Shown: positions 1 through 7,233 of the stretch, one piece after another
Layout of the letters: each line of letters opens with the position of its first letter
Position numbering within the stretch: position 1 is the first letter of the stretch
From: Dehalococcoidales bacterium
Lineage (GTDB): Bacteria; Chloroflexota; Dehalococcoidia; Dehalococcoidales; UBA3254
Assembly (NCBI GenBank): GCA_028718465.1
Contig: JAQULX010000013.1
Coordinates: forward strand, 1 to 18,303
Direction of reading: 5' to 3'
Length of the DNA: 18,303 nucleotides
Program-made: the position numbers and the translations under genes
Notes under the pieces: generated by a model
What the model saw: the letters and a program-made list of their open reading frames with translations, nothing else
The model's database searches: none
Told to the model about the DNA's origin: nothing

Positions 1-962
1 CGGGTCAGGGAGAACAGGTCGGTCACATCGACGAAGCGCAGGCCGAAGCGCAGGTCGGGATGATCGGAACCCGTCGTGTCCATCGCCTCGGCATAGGTCA
101 TGCGGGGGAAGGGCCGAGGCAGCGCGATGCCGCCGACGGCGAACATCCGGACGGCGAGCTCTTCGATCAGTTCATAGAGAAACTCCTCGTCGATGAACGA
201 GGCCTCGATGTCGAGCTGAGTGAATTCGGGCTGCCGGTTCGGGCGCAGGTCCTCATCGCGGAAGCAGCGCGCCAGCTGGTAATAGCGTTCCATTCCGCCG
301 ATCATAAGCAGTTGCTTGAAAAGCTGCGGCGACTGCGGTAGAGCGTAAAAGTTCTGGGGGTGGATGCGGCTGGGCACCAGGTAGTCTCGCGCTCCTTCGG
401 GAGTGCTCATTATCAACATCGGGGTTTCGATTTCCAGGAAGTCCTGAGAGTCCATGAATTCACGGATAACCTTATAGATACGATGACGGGCTATTAAATT
501 GTCCCGCATGGCCGGACGGCGAATATCCAGGTAGCGGTACTGGAGCCGTAAGTCCTCATCTACGTTATCGGACCCGGTGGAAGCCGCGCCCGCCACCATC
601 GCTTTATCGGTGATGGCAAAAGGCAGCGCATCCGATTCCGACAGCACCGTCAATTCGCTGGCCAGCACTTCGATGCCTCCGGTCTCGATATTGGAATTTT
701 CTGTTCCGGCGAGCCGCTTCTTGACTTCTCCCCTGACCGCTATGCAAAACTCGGCCCGCAGAGAAGCGGCCTTCAGGCAGACCCCGGCCGGTGCCGCTTC
801 GGGGCTGAATACAACCTGCACCAGCCCGCTGCGGTCACGCAGGTGGATAAACAGCAGGCCCCCATGGTCGCGGAAGGCGTCCACCCAGCCTGCCAGAAGT
901 ACCTGGCGCCCAACATCATCCGGAGTTAATTTTCCGCAGGAAACACGTTCGGTAAAAAGCAT
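1..962 (-). CDS. aspS: Aspartyl-tRNA synthetase, bacterial type (3' end cut by window edge)
   Basis: Class II aminoacyl-tRNA synthetase that charges tRNA-Asp in the cytoplasm. About 320 N-terminal residues are visible, reading off the left edge; the family is usually near 590. The N-terminal OB-fold anticodon-binding domain includes GWVDAFRDHGG and FIHLRDRSGLVQVVF. The catalytic core follows, with RYLDIRRPAMRDN, FLEIETPML, and motif 2 FRDEDLRPNRQPEFTQLDIE. The start of the bacterial GAD insertion (GSDHPDLRFGLRFVDVTDLF) is at the edge. The ATG at 960-962 follows an AAGGGAAAGGAC ribosome site. His33 in RDHGG sits where E. coli has Leu30; His there is associated with non-discriminating enzymes that also charge tRNA-Asn. 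Codons beyond about position 295 towards the edge are markedly more GC-rich at third positions than the rest of the gene. No hisS or T-box leader is visible upstream. The identification is secure; tRNA specificity is inference. Confidence 0.97.
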   Translation of the reverse strand, partial: MLFTERVSCGKLTPDDVGRQVLLAGWVDAFRDHGGLLFIHLRDRSGLVQVVFSPEAAPAGVCLKAASLRAEFCIAVRGEVKKRLAGTENSNIETGGIEVLASELTVLSESDALPFAITDKAMVAGAASTGSDNVDEDLRLQYRYLDIRRPAMRDNLIARHRIYKVIREFMDSQDFLEIETPMLIMSTPEGARDYLVPSRIHPQNFYALPQSPQLFKQLLMIGGMERYYQLARCFRDEDLRPNRQPEFTQLDIEASFIDEEFLYELIEELAVRMFAVGGIALPRPFPRMTYAEAMDTTGSDHPDLRFGLRFVDVTDLFSLT

Positions 963-1210
963 ATAAAAGTCCTTTCCCTTAAAACAATACCGGGAATTTT
1001 GGCAACCTTTTGTCGAGTACCAAATGCATCAAAATTTTAGCAATGTTTCTCATTTGTTGCAATGTTCACACCGCAATTTGGACAATATATACCGTAATTA
1101 CAGGATAAACAGGTTCAGAATCTTGAGGCATGCTGCCTGTAATGCAATGAATACACCCTGGATTCAGCGTGCAGTGGCGAGTCTATGCCCCCCGCCAGGG
1201 CCAGGTGTAG

Positions 1211-1231
1211 GGGCGGATCCGAGATCCGCCC
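1211..1231. repeat. Short GC-rich palindrome (REP-like)
   Basis: GGGCGGATC, loop CGA, GATCCGCCC: a perfect 9 bp stem with a 3-base loop. It has no T-tract on either side, so it is a poor terminator. GC-rich short palindromes like this are common interspersed intergenic elements in bacteria. Confidence 0.6.
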
Positions 1232-1258
1232 GCCCAGGCCATCCATCCCTGCCCCCAT

Positions 1259-1301
1259 CCTTAATCAATCATTAATCATAATTACCTCCCCTTCCCCCCG
1301 A
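1259..1301 (+). repeat. Intergenic direct repeat, copy A
   Basis: An AT-rich block (ATCAATCATTAATC) followed by a C-rich block (CCTCCCCTTCCCCCC). Nearly the same string in the same orientation occurs at 3456-3502. The two copies bracket the FAD oxidoreductase gene. Confidence 0.7.
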
Positions 1302-1673
1302 GGCAACAATGATACAAAGTGCCGCCATCCTCAGGACAATCCCCAATTCCTGGCGCCGGCGGCTAATAGAAATGCAGGAATAATTTGTTTTGAACAATAT
1401 CACTGAAATCAATGCTCAATCGCCTTCAACTGCTGTCTCGCCCTTAGCCACTTTGCCGGCAGGCAGTACAGTCGAAGTCCTGGGGGGTGGGGAGCAGGGC
1501 AATTGCATATTAAATCATCGTGTGGAGGTCTTTCTCATTTTTAAATCCGGCAAACCAGCCTCAAGTTTAAGTAATCCGGAAATCAGGCGACCAATACTGA
1601 TCTTGAAAGACTGCCGCGCCTCAACATGCCGCGAGCCGGGAAAGTCAATAGTCCCGGCCATGGTCTTTTATTT

Positions 1674-3155
1674 CTATGGTTTTGACGTGATAAACTGCTT
1701 ATTATCTTTCTGGCAGATAAATTGAATTGTATGGTTGCCGGACATCACGGCAGGAGGCATGCCTCCGCCCGGATTGACCCACTGCCCCGCCATATAAAAG
1801 TTATCCAGCCCTGGAAGCGTCTTGCTGACGTTATCATAGGCGCCAAATATCCATCCCTCATAAGCTCCCCGCCAGTTGCCGGTATAACGCTCCCAGGTTA
1901 TGGGAGTAGCTACGCTGCGCATCTCGATCTGGCCGGAGATGCCCGGAAAACGCTGTTCCAGGCCGGCTATAACTTCATCTGCTATCCGCTCTTTTTCTGC
2001 ATTATATCCGGCAATGTCCTGCCTCAGCGCATGCCAGTAGTCGTAATCAGTTTCATAATAGACCGTTACCAGGGTTTTGCCCTGCGGCGCCAGAGTAGGA
2101 TCGAAATTATAGATGAAAACGTTCAAATCTTTTTCTTCTTTACCGGCAATCCGGACAGGTTTATCCAGGGGGAAACTCAGACCGCCAACCGATGAGGGTA
2201 TATCATTAAATGTGCGGTCTACCCCCAGCCCCACATGGACCAGCGGTGCAAACAGCTTCGGCTGGTCATATATGTTTTTGATCTTTTCATCGATGTATTT
2301 GCCGCCGAGCAGATCGAATATCGTTGTGCGGCCGTCGCCGGCAGAGACTATATAGTCCGCGCGGTATTCCTGCCCGTTGTCCAGTATTACTCCAGCTGCT
2401 TTATTATCTTCTACTATTATTTTTACCACTCTGGAATTGAAATGGATCTCTCCTCCCAGGTCCCGGTAGCGTTTTTCGATAGATTCAACGAGGGCCAGCG
2501 CGCCGCCGATGACATATCCGGCGGATTGGGCGTGCTGCAAGCCCAGCACCATCACAAACATTATCATCGGCAATTCCGGTAATTTCAAAAAAACTTCGCG
2601 CAGATAGGAGTTTTTCAGGCGCTGGGCGAAGTCGTGAGTGGATACCTCTGCCCATTTTTGCATAAACTGCATACCCGGCAGCATCTGGGCCATTTGTGCC
2701 TGGTCGGCAGGACCCATTAGCTCGACCGGTTTTTCTACCGGCATGGAGAGGTCGGAGGATGTACGTATTGCCTGGGTAAACTCCTTAATAACATCACTAT
2801 CTTCCGGGGCCAGTTCCAGCAAATATTTCTCGAAACGGTCGGCATTACAGTACATTGTAAAAGCCTTGCCCTCTTTGTCCTCCCGGATCAAATAGTGATC
2901 ATGGTTATGAATTTTCCATTCCTGGGCCGCTCCCAGTTCTTCCCAAAAATTGTGAAATTGGGATCCAGGCCTGGTGCCGACAAGCCAGTTCATCGCTCCA
3001 TCAATAGTATAGTCCTTGCGTTTCCAGGCTGTGCAGACGCCGCCCGCGATATCATGCATTTCAAAGATGGTTGTTTTATAGCCGTTCATACGACCGTAGC
3101 AGCCGGTCGAAAGCCCTGCCAGTCCACCACCGATAATAATGATCGATTTTTCCAT
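1674..3155 (-). CDS. CrtI/phytoene desaturase-like NAD(P)/FAD-dependent oxidoreductase
   Basis: A 493-residue flavoprotein of the phytoene desaturase / carotenoid isomerase / retinol saturase superfamily. The N-terminal dinucleotide-binding fold has IIIIGGGLAG (GGGLAG at residues 9-14) and an acidic residue closing the second strand (IFEMH, Glu32), followed by GGVCTAW. The C-terminal FAD motif is FYMAGQWVNPGGGMPPAVMSG, near residues 455-475. The frame extends a further 66 codons upstream, but the ATG at 3155 has AGGAGG five bases before it and begins exactly where the Rossmann fold begins, so I chose it. No signal peptide is seen. No carotenoid genes (crtB, crtE) flank it, so the substrate is unknown; the superfamily also includes saturases and isomerases acting on other polyunsaturated lipids. 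It appears monocistronic, with repeat-bearing DNA on both sides. Confidence 0.88.
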   Translation of the reverse strand: MEKSIIIIGGGLAGLSTGCYGRMNGYKTTIFEMHDIAGGVCTAWKRKDYTIDGAMNWLVGTRPGSQFHNFWEELGAAQEWKIHNHDHYLIREDKEGKAFTMYCNADRFEKYLLELAPEDSDVIKEFTQAIRTSSDLSMPVEKPVELMGPADQAQMAQMLPGMQFMQKWAEVSTHDFAQRLKNSYLREVFLKLPELPMIMFVMVLGLQHAQSAGYVIGGALALVESIEKRYRDLGGEIHFNSRVVKIIVEDNKAAGVILDNGQEYRADYIVSAGDGRTTIFDLLGGKYIDEKIKNIYDQPKLFAPLVHVGLGVDRTFNDIPSSVGGLSFPLDKPVRIAGKEEKDLNVFIYNFDPTLAPQGKTLVTVYYETDYDYWHALRQDIAGYNAEKERIADEVIAGLEQRFPGISGQIEMRSVATPITWERYTGNWRGAYEGWIFGAYDNVSKTLPGLDNFYMAGQWVNPGGGMPPAVMSGNHTIQFICQKDNKQFITSKP

Positions 3156-3374
3156 CATATCCTCCTGCATGTTGCATAATTTATAATCTAATACATAAAC
3201 AAGGGAATGATAATCCCCGAAAGGATAGTTTTTCCCTGGCCGGCAGAACAGGCACATAAAGCTCCGGAAATATCTGCCGGTCTGCCATGCCGGAGACCTT
3301 GGGTTGGCCGGACGAAAGCATCTCCCCTTGGGTCCCATATCCGTGCCTGACACGGAATCCAGTCCCCTTCTCTC

Positions 3375-3431
3375 CTGTCATCCTGGAGGAGCCTCACTTC
3401 TTTATACCTGAGGCGACGAAGGATCTCAGGG
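3375..3431. repeat. Dispersed intergenic repeat of the 'TGTCATCCTGagGAG...GCGACGAAGGATCTC' kind
   Basis: Reads TGTCATCCTGGAGGAGCC, then a small inverted repeat (GCCTCA...TGAGGC, 3391-3414), then GCGACGAAGGATCTCAGG. The two ends resemble widespread non-coding repeats seen in many environmental anaerobe genomes, here interrupted in the middle. The family link is from memory and cannot be confirmed from one copy. Confidence 0.45.
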
Positions 3432-3455
3432 AGGGGTGGCTCTTCTCCCCTTATT

Positions 3456-3502
3456 CCTTAATCATCAATCATTAATCCTGATTCCCTCCCCATCCCCCCC
3501 GA
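3456..3502 (+). repeat. Intergenic direct repeat, copy B
   Basis: ATCAATCATTAATCCTGATT followed by CCTCCCCATCCCCCC. It matches 1259-1301 apart from small indels and substitutions, in the same orientation. The pair brackets about 2.2 kb containing the FAD oxidoreductase. Confidence 0.7.
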
Positions 3503-3623
3503 CCCCACAATAAATGGGACAGACCAAAGGCGCCCGTTTTTTTAAAAAGAAGACCGTGAGTCCTGAAACAAAATTGTAAAGGAACCGCCTTGGGTGTTAC
3601 TATTGCATCTGGGTATTTTTTTT

Positions 3624-3648
3624 AACGCTAACTTTAAACATGAGCGTT
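3624..3648. promoter_or_regulatory. Inverted repeat upstream of the glutamine synthetase gene
   Basis: AACGCT and AGCGTT are separated by 13 bases and lie about 40 bases before the glutamine synthetase start. This could be an operator half-site pair or a weak leader hairpin. The arms are only 6 bp, so the call is tentative. Confidence 0.3.
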
Positions 3649-3688
3649 TATAGCAAAATCACTTCAGGAGGATAAGAGACTAAAGGCG

Positions 3689-5188
3689 ATGGATAATTAC
3701 AAGATGAGCTCTAATAAATTAGAGAAATACCTGGACAAGCCGCGTGAGGAATTTACCCGGCAGGACCTGGTCAAGTATGTCGAACAGAACAACATCCAGG
3801 CAATCAACCTGCGGCATGTAGGCGGCGACGGAAGGTTGAAGACTCTGAACTTCGTAGTGACCGGCAAAGCCGAACTCGACCGCTTGCTCGCCGCTGGTGA
3901 AAGGGTAGATGGGTCCAGTCTGTTCAATTATATAGATTCAGCCTCAAGCGATCTTTACATCGTCCCCCGCTACAAGACCGCTTTTGTGAACCCTTTCTCC
4001 ACGGTTCCGGCCGTAGATATCCTTTGCTCTTATTACAACCGGGAGGGAGTCCGTCTGCCAAGTTCTCCTGAAAATATACTGTCCAGGGCGGAAAAGGTAT
4101 TAGCCGATGCCACCGGCATGCATCTCCACGCCATGGGAGAACTGGAATATTACGTTATCGCCAAAAAGCAGCATCTGTACACCATGATGGCTCAAAAGGG
4201 ATACCAGGAATCGTCCCCCTTCTGTAAATGGGAGACATTGAGATATGAAGCGATGAAGGCCGTTGCCGAAGCGGGAGGAAACATAAAGTACGGCCACTCG
4301 GAAGTAGGCCATATCAACGGCGAAGAACAGGAAATGGAACAAGATGAGATCGAGTTTCTCCCCGTCCCGGTGGAAGATGCCGCTGACCAGCTTGTTATAG
4401 CCAAATGGATACTGCGGATGATCGGGTATAAATACGGGGTAGTGGTAACCTTTGCCCCCAAGATACTGGTCGGTCACGCCGGAAGCGGTCTTCATGTACA
4501 TACCATGCTGATGAAAGACGGAAAGAACATGATGACGGATGGCAAAGGCCTGAGCGATATTGCCCGGAAGACCATCGCGGGCTTCCTGAGCCTGGCTCCT
4601 TCGCTTACATCATTCGGCAATACTGTCCCCCTGTCTTTCATCCGGCTTGTTCCTCACCAGGAAGCGCCGACTAATATTTGCTGGGGAGACCGTAATCGCT
4701 CGGTCCTGGTGCGGGTCCCGCTCGGGTGGCAGGACGTGGGAGATATGGCCCGGGACGCTAACCCGCAGGAAACGGCAGCGTTTGATAGCCTGGGTGATAG
4801 CCAGACTGTGGAGTTCCGCTGCCCGGACGGCTCTGCTAATGTTTACCTCTTAATGGCCGGTCTCGCCGTCGCCGTCCGGCACGGACTTGAGTTGGAAGGA
4901 GCTCTGGAAATAGCCCGCAAGCTGTATGTTGGGGTTAATATCTTCTCCCAGGAACACCAGCAGTTGCAGAGATCTCTCCCGCAGTTGCCCACATCATGCT
5001 GGGAGTCAGCCGATAGCCTCCTCAAAGACCGCTCAGTGTATGAGAAAGATGGAGTATTCCCGCCGGTGGTCATTGACGGGCTGGTCAAGATGTTAAAAAG
5101 CTATAACGACCTTGACCTGAGCCAGAGATATTACGGCAAGGGCGATGAGATCCAGAAGCTGGTGGATGAATTCTTCCACTTTGCCTAG
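3689..5188 (+). CDS. Glutamine synthetase (GlnA family)
   Basis: A 499-residue glutamine synthetase, predicted to condense glutamate and ammonia with ATP hydrolysis in the cytosol. The N-terminal beta-grasp domain carries VDGSS (73-77). In the catalytic domain the metal and substrate sites can be followed: GELEYYVI (ELE 151-153), DEIEF (219-223), FAPKILVGHAGSGLHVH (HxH 269-271), WGDRNRSVLVRVP (332-344), and EFRCPDGSAN (375-384). Several motifs differ from textbook GlnA: GHAGSG replaces GDNGSG, and WGDRNRS replaces WGRRNRS. The adenylylation-site motif NLYDLP near the C-terminus is absent, so control by GlnE is unlikely. The ATG at 3689 has AAAGG close upstream and a stronger AGGAGG 17 bases upstream. 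It could instead be a paralogue acting on another amine or amino acid. No amt or glnB neighbour is present. Confidence 0.9.
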   Translation: MDNYKMSSNKLEKYLDKPREEFTRQDLVKYVEQNNIQAINLRHVGGDGRLKTLNFVVTGKAELDRLLAAGERVDGSSLFNYIDSASSDLYIVPRYKTAFVNPFSTVPAVDILCSYYNREGVRLPSSPENILSRAEKVLADATGMHLHAMGELEYYVIAKKQHLYTMMAQKGYQESSPFCKWETLRYEAMKAVAEAGGNIKYGHSEVGHINGEEQEMEQDEIEFLPVPVEDAADQLVIAKWILRMIGYKYGVVVTFAPKILVGHAGSGLHVHTMLMKDGKNMMTDGKGLSDIARKTIAGFLSLAPSLTSFGNTVPLSFIRLVPHQEAPTNICWGDRNRSVLVRVPLGWQDVGDMARDANPQETAAFDSLGDSQTVEFRCPDGSANVYLLMAGLAVAVRHGLELEGALEIARKLYVGVNIFSQEHQQLQRSLPQLPTSCWESADSLLKDRSVYEKDGVFPPVVIDGLVKMLKSYNDLDLSQRYYGKGDEIQKLVDEFFHFA

Positions 5189-5224
5189 TCCACGCCCACC
5201 CCGCAGCCTTTTCTGATGGATTAT

Positions 5225-5258
5225 ATGCCGGAGGGGATCACCCGATCCCCTCCGGCAT
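5225..5258 (+). terminator. Strong hairpin downstream of the glutamine synthetase gene
   Basis: ATGCCGGAGGGGATC, loop ACCC, GATCCCCTCCGGCAT: a perfect 15 bp stem starting 36 bases after the stop codon. Only TTAACC follows, so it lacks a U-tract and may act as a 3'-end stabiliser or factor-assisted terminator. Confidence 0.6.
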
Positions 5259-5283
5259 TAACCTGGCTTCAAATGAGCCTGCG

Positions 5284-5321
5284 CACTATTGTAAGAACAT
5301 GCCGATGTTTGTACAGTAGTG
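5284..5321 (-). repeat. Dispersed palindromic repeat, copy 1 (inverted orientation)
   Basis: CACTATTGTAAGAACAT, loop GCCG, ATGTTTGTACAGTAGTG: a 17 bp stem with three imperfect positions. Read on the minus strand it runs GTACTCA, 11 bases, ACAT, 4 bases, ATGTTC, then TACAATAGTG. That is the same order of blocks as the copy at 14662. This copy is oriented opposite to the others. Confidence 0.65.
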
Positions 5322-5604
5322 AGTACCCTCAGATCCAGATAACCTTGGTTTGCTGATAAATAACTCTGGCTTTTTCTGGTTTCTGTGATATCACTTCAAC
5401 ACACACTACAGCATAAGCAAGATGCAACGATGCTGTTGTCCAGCGATGAGGAGAATCCCTGAACCAAGATGAACTATCCGCCACGCTCTTAATTACTTTT
5501 GGACTTTGCGCTAATTTGTTGTTTTTATCTATGCCTTGACGTATTATAACACTCAGAGTATGCTCTTTCCCTCATTCGAAATCAAAAATTTGAGGAGGGC
5601 TTGT
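5322..5604 (+). promoter_or_regulatory. Leader and predicted promoter of the EVE-nuclease gene
   Basis: No gene is seen in this stretch. A sigma-70-like promoter is visible at TTGACG (5536-5541), 17 bases, TATGCT (5559-5564), placing transcription start near 5571. A strong ribosome site GAGGAGGG (5592-5599) sits five bases before the ATG at 5605. The predicted start of transcription rules out the upstream in-frame TTG at 5536 as the translation start. Confidence 0.55.
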
Positions 5605-6717
5605 ATGGCCTACTATCTGGACCTTTTTTCACCTGAGACATATAAGGCATTCTCAGAATCTGCACGCGATGTTTCTGGGTTTCGTTTAAGGCAAAAGAAC
5701 GCTGCTCGAAAAGTTAAAATTGGTGATAAGCTTCTCTGTTATATAACTGGAATCTCAAGATGGGTCGGGATACTAGAAGTAACTAGCTCTCTTTTTGAAG
5801 ATTCAACACCCAGATTTTATAAACAAGATGATCCATTTTCGATTCGGTTTAAAGTCCTGCCGATCGTGTTGCTACCGTTTGAACATGCGATACCTATCCA
5901 TGAAGACTATATTTGGAACTCTCTTTCATTCACTAAGAATTGTGATAAGAAAAAATCGAATTGGACTGGCCCTTTGCGAGTGAGTCTGAGAGAGTTTAAC
6001 CGGGAGGATGCTCTTTTTCTTGAAAAGAGTATTATCAACCAATCTAAGAACCCTAAGATTTTCCCTCTTTCTGAAGATGATAACCGAAGAATACGACTTT
6101 TAAAAATACGAACTAAGGATAATATTGAGGTTAATGTAAGTGTACCAGCGGATACAGAATCGTACGAATTACCAAAAGAGGAAGATTCAGATAGGAATGA
6201 ATCCAAGAAGATTCAGGCTTTGATCGCTGAGATTGGTGACCAAATGGGTCTTAAAATATGGATACCTAAAAGTGATAGAACTAGGGTTCTAGAACACTGG
6301 ATACCTTCAGAAAAGTCCCTTCTCGATGAGCTACCCCTTAATTATGATGAAACCACAATCAAGACCATAGAACAAATAGATGTTATATGGATAAAAGGCC
6401 GCTCAATAATCAGAGCTTTTGAGGTAGAACACACAACATCTATTTATTCTGGAATTCTTAGGATGGCGGACCTAATGTCCTTACAACCAAATCTGACGAT
6501 TCACGCTCACATCGTAGCCCCTTATGAACGTAAAGATAAAGTTTTCGATGAAATTAAAAGACCTGTTTTCGCCTTACTTGAAAAAGGTCCCCTATCTCAA
6601 TCATGCACATTTTTAAGTTATGACTCTTTAAAAGAAATTGCAAAACAAAAACACCTGAGTCGCATGTCTGATTCTGTTTTGGATGATTACGCTGAGGAAG
6701 CCACAGAAGAACAATAA
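5605..6717 (+). CDS. EVE domain - PD-(D/E)XK-like nuclease fusion, predicted modification-dependent restriction enzyme
   Basis: A 370-residue two-domain protein. Residues 1 to about 145 form an EVE (PUA-like) domain starting MAYYLDLFSPETYKAF, with FRLRQKNAARKVKIGDKLLCYI and RWVGILEV. EVE domains bind modified bases in DNA or RNA. After a charged linker (about 185-205), residues 201-347 look like a restriction-endonuclease fold: GLKIWIPKSDR, IDVIW (Asp259), AFEVEHTTSIYSGILRM (Glu273, Glu275), then PNLTIHAHIVAPYERKDKVFDEIKRPVF. Asp followed by an E-x-E strand fits a variant PD-(D/E)XK site. Reader plus nuclease predicts cleavage of phage or foreign DNA carrying modified bases (type IV restriction). 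The start is fixed by GAGGAGGG and by the domain boundary. The gene is AT-richer than its flanks and stands alone with its own promoter, without a methylase, consistent with transfer. Domain calls are from motif memory; the substrate is unknown. Confidence 0.8.
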   Translation: MAYYLDLFSPETYKAFSESARDVSGFRLRQKNAARKVKIGDKLLCYITGISRWVGILEVTSSLFEDSTPRFYKQDDPFSIRFKVLPIVLLPFEHAIPIHEDYIWNSLSFTKNCDKKKSNWTGPLRVSLREFNREDALFLEKSIINQSKNPKIFPLSEDDNRRIRLLKIRTKDNIEVNVSVPADTESYELPKEEDSDRNESKKIQALIAEIGDQMGLKIWIPKSDRTRVLEHWIPSEKSLLDELPLNYDETTIKTIEQIDVIWIKGRSIIRAFEVEHTTSIYSGILRMADLMSLQPNLTIHAHIVAPYERKDKVFDEIKRPVFALLEKGPLSQSCTFLSYDSLKEIAKQKHLSRMSDSVLDDYAEEATEEQ

Positions 6718-6734
6718 TTTCCATTATTTCAATA

Positions 6735-6879
6735 TACTCATGAAATGGCAAACGTCCCATGTTTGTCCAGCAGCCTCAATAACTGGGTAACTGACCATCT
6801 TGCATGTCTTTGCTGCGGTAATAAAAAGCAAAACCGGATAAGTAATAAGAGCCTTAGAAAATGTATCTTTCGAGGGCTC
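6735..6879 (+). repeat. Dispersed repeat, copy 2 (long form with terminal hairpin)
   Basis: Starts TACTCATGAAATGGCAAAC and continues with CCATGTTTGT and TCTTTGCTGCGGTAATAAAA. It ends in a 12 bp imperfect hairpin (6849-6879: GAGCCTTAGAAA, loop ATGTATC, TTTCGAGGGCTC). It matches 8815-8965 along its length with similar spacing, 114 versus 116 bases from TACTCA to the hairpin. It lies between the EVE-nuclease gene and the toxin-antitoxin promoter. It could be a mobile non-autonomous element or a structured non-coding RNA. Confidence 0.65.
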
Positions 6880-6901
6880 ATCATTTTAAACCTGTTCTAT
6901 A

Positions 6902-6931
6902 TTGACATCCGTATACCAATTGTATACAATT
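6902..6931 (+). promoter_or_regulatory. Promoter with overlapping palindromic operator for the BrnT/BrnA-like pair
   Basis: A near-consensus sigma-70 promoter: TTGACA (6902-6907), 17 bases, TACAAT (6925-6930). A perfect 14 bp palindrome AATTGTATACAATT (6918-6931) covers the -10 box, and a second GTATAC half lies at 6911-6916. This is the expected arrangement for autorepression by the ribbon-helix-helix antitoxin. Confidence 0.75.
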
Positions 6932-6952
6932 CAAGCTATGTGAGGTAAGATA

Positions 6953-7231
6953 TTGCTCATTGAGTCTCTGGAAATCGATGACCATATTCTGGATAAAATA
7001 GAATCCAGGCATGGCGTCACATTTGATGAAGCCGAAGAGGCCTGTTTATCTGAATCAAGACATGTAAGACGCAGCCGGGAAGGTTTATATAAAATCTTCA
7101 GCCAAACGGCAAACGGGCGATATCTGCTGGTTGTTTTGGTAAATCCGGAAAGCAATCGATGGAAAATTGTTACAGCCAGAGAGATGACTGACAGCGAAAG
7201 GAAATTATACAAACAGGTGCGTGGAAGGTAG
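6953..7231 (+). CDS. BrnT-like type II toxin (predicted ribonuclease)
   Basis: A 92-residue protein resembling the BrnT toxin family, small RelE-fold ribonucleases that block translation when released from antitoxin. Family-like features are the opening HGVTFDEAEEAC (compare HGVSFEEA), a central GRYLLVVLV strand, and the C-terminal TAREMTDSERKLYKQ (compare SARRATRRERRxYE). The start is a TTG preceded by GAGGT with a six-base spacer; no ATG fits. The weak start codon may keep toxin translation below antitoxin. It is the first gene of a two-gene operon driven by the promoter at 6902. The family assignment rests on motif resemblance, and a DUF4258-type relative is possible. Confidence 0.72.
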   Translation: MLIESLEIDDHILDKIESRHGVTFDEAEEACLSESRHVRRSREGLYKIFSQTANGRYLLVVLVNPESNRWKIVTAREMTDSERKLYKQVRGR

Positions 7232-7233
7232 TT

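Larger units (their letters stand above)
963..1673. other. Long intergenic stretch without a convincing gene
   Basis: About 710 bases lie between the aspS start and the end of the FAD oxidoreductase. The aspS leader is at the low end. A GC-rich perfect hairpin (1211-1231) and one copy of a ~45 bp C-rich repeat (1259-1301) lie in the middle. The short open frames here have no recognisable domain, weak or no ribosome sites, and low-complexity composition, so I call no gene. Confidence 0.6.
3156..3688. other. Intergenic region with dispersed repeats and the glutamine synthetase leader
   Basis: About 530 bases between two divergent genes. It contains a dispersed-repeat-like stretch at 3375-3431, the second copy of the C-rich direct repeat (3456-3502), and an inverted repeat upstream of the glutamine synthetase (3624-3648). 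I see no gene; overlapping short frames in several phases look like by-products of repeat sequence. Confidence 0.6.

Noticed and set aside
3156..3353. 66-codon N-terminal extension of the FAD oxidoreductase
   Set aside because: It has no ribosome site and a composition unlike the protein, whereas AGGAGG directly precedes the ATG at 3155, where the Rossmann motif begins.
5536..5604. Upstream TTG extension of the EVE-nuclease frame
   Set aside because: The TTG is itself part of the predicted -35 box; the strong GAGGAGGG site and the EVE domain both begin at the ATG at 5605.
6735..6879. A known riboswitch in the long repeat
   Set aside because: I could match none of the riboswitch cores I know; two dispersed copies not placed as gene leaders argue against a simple leader.
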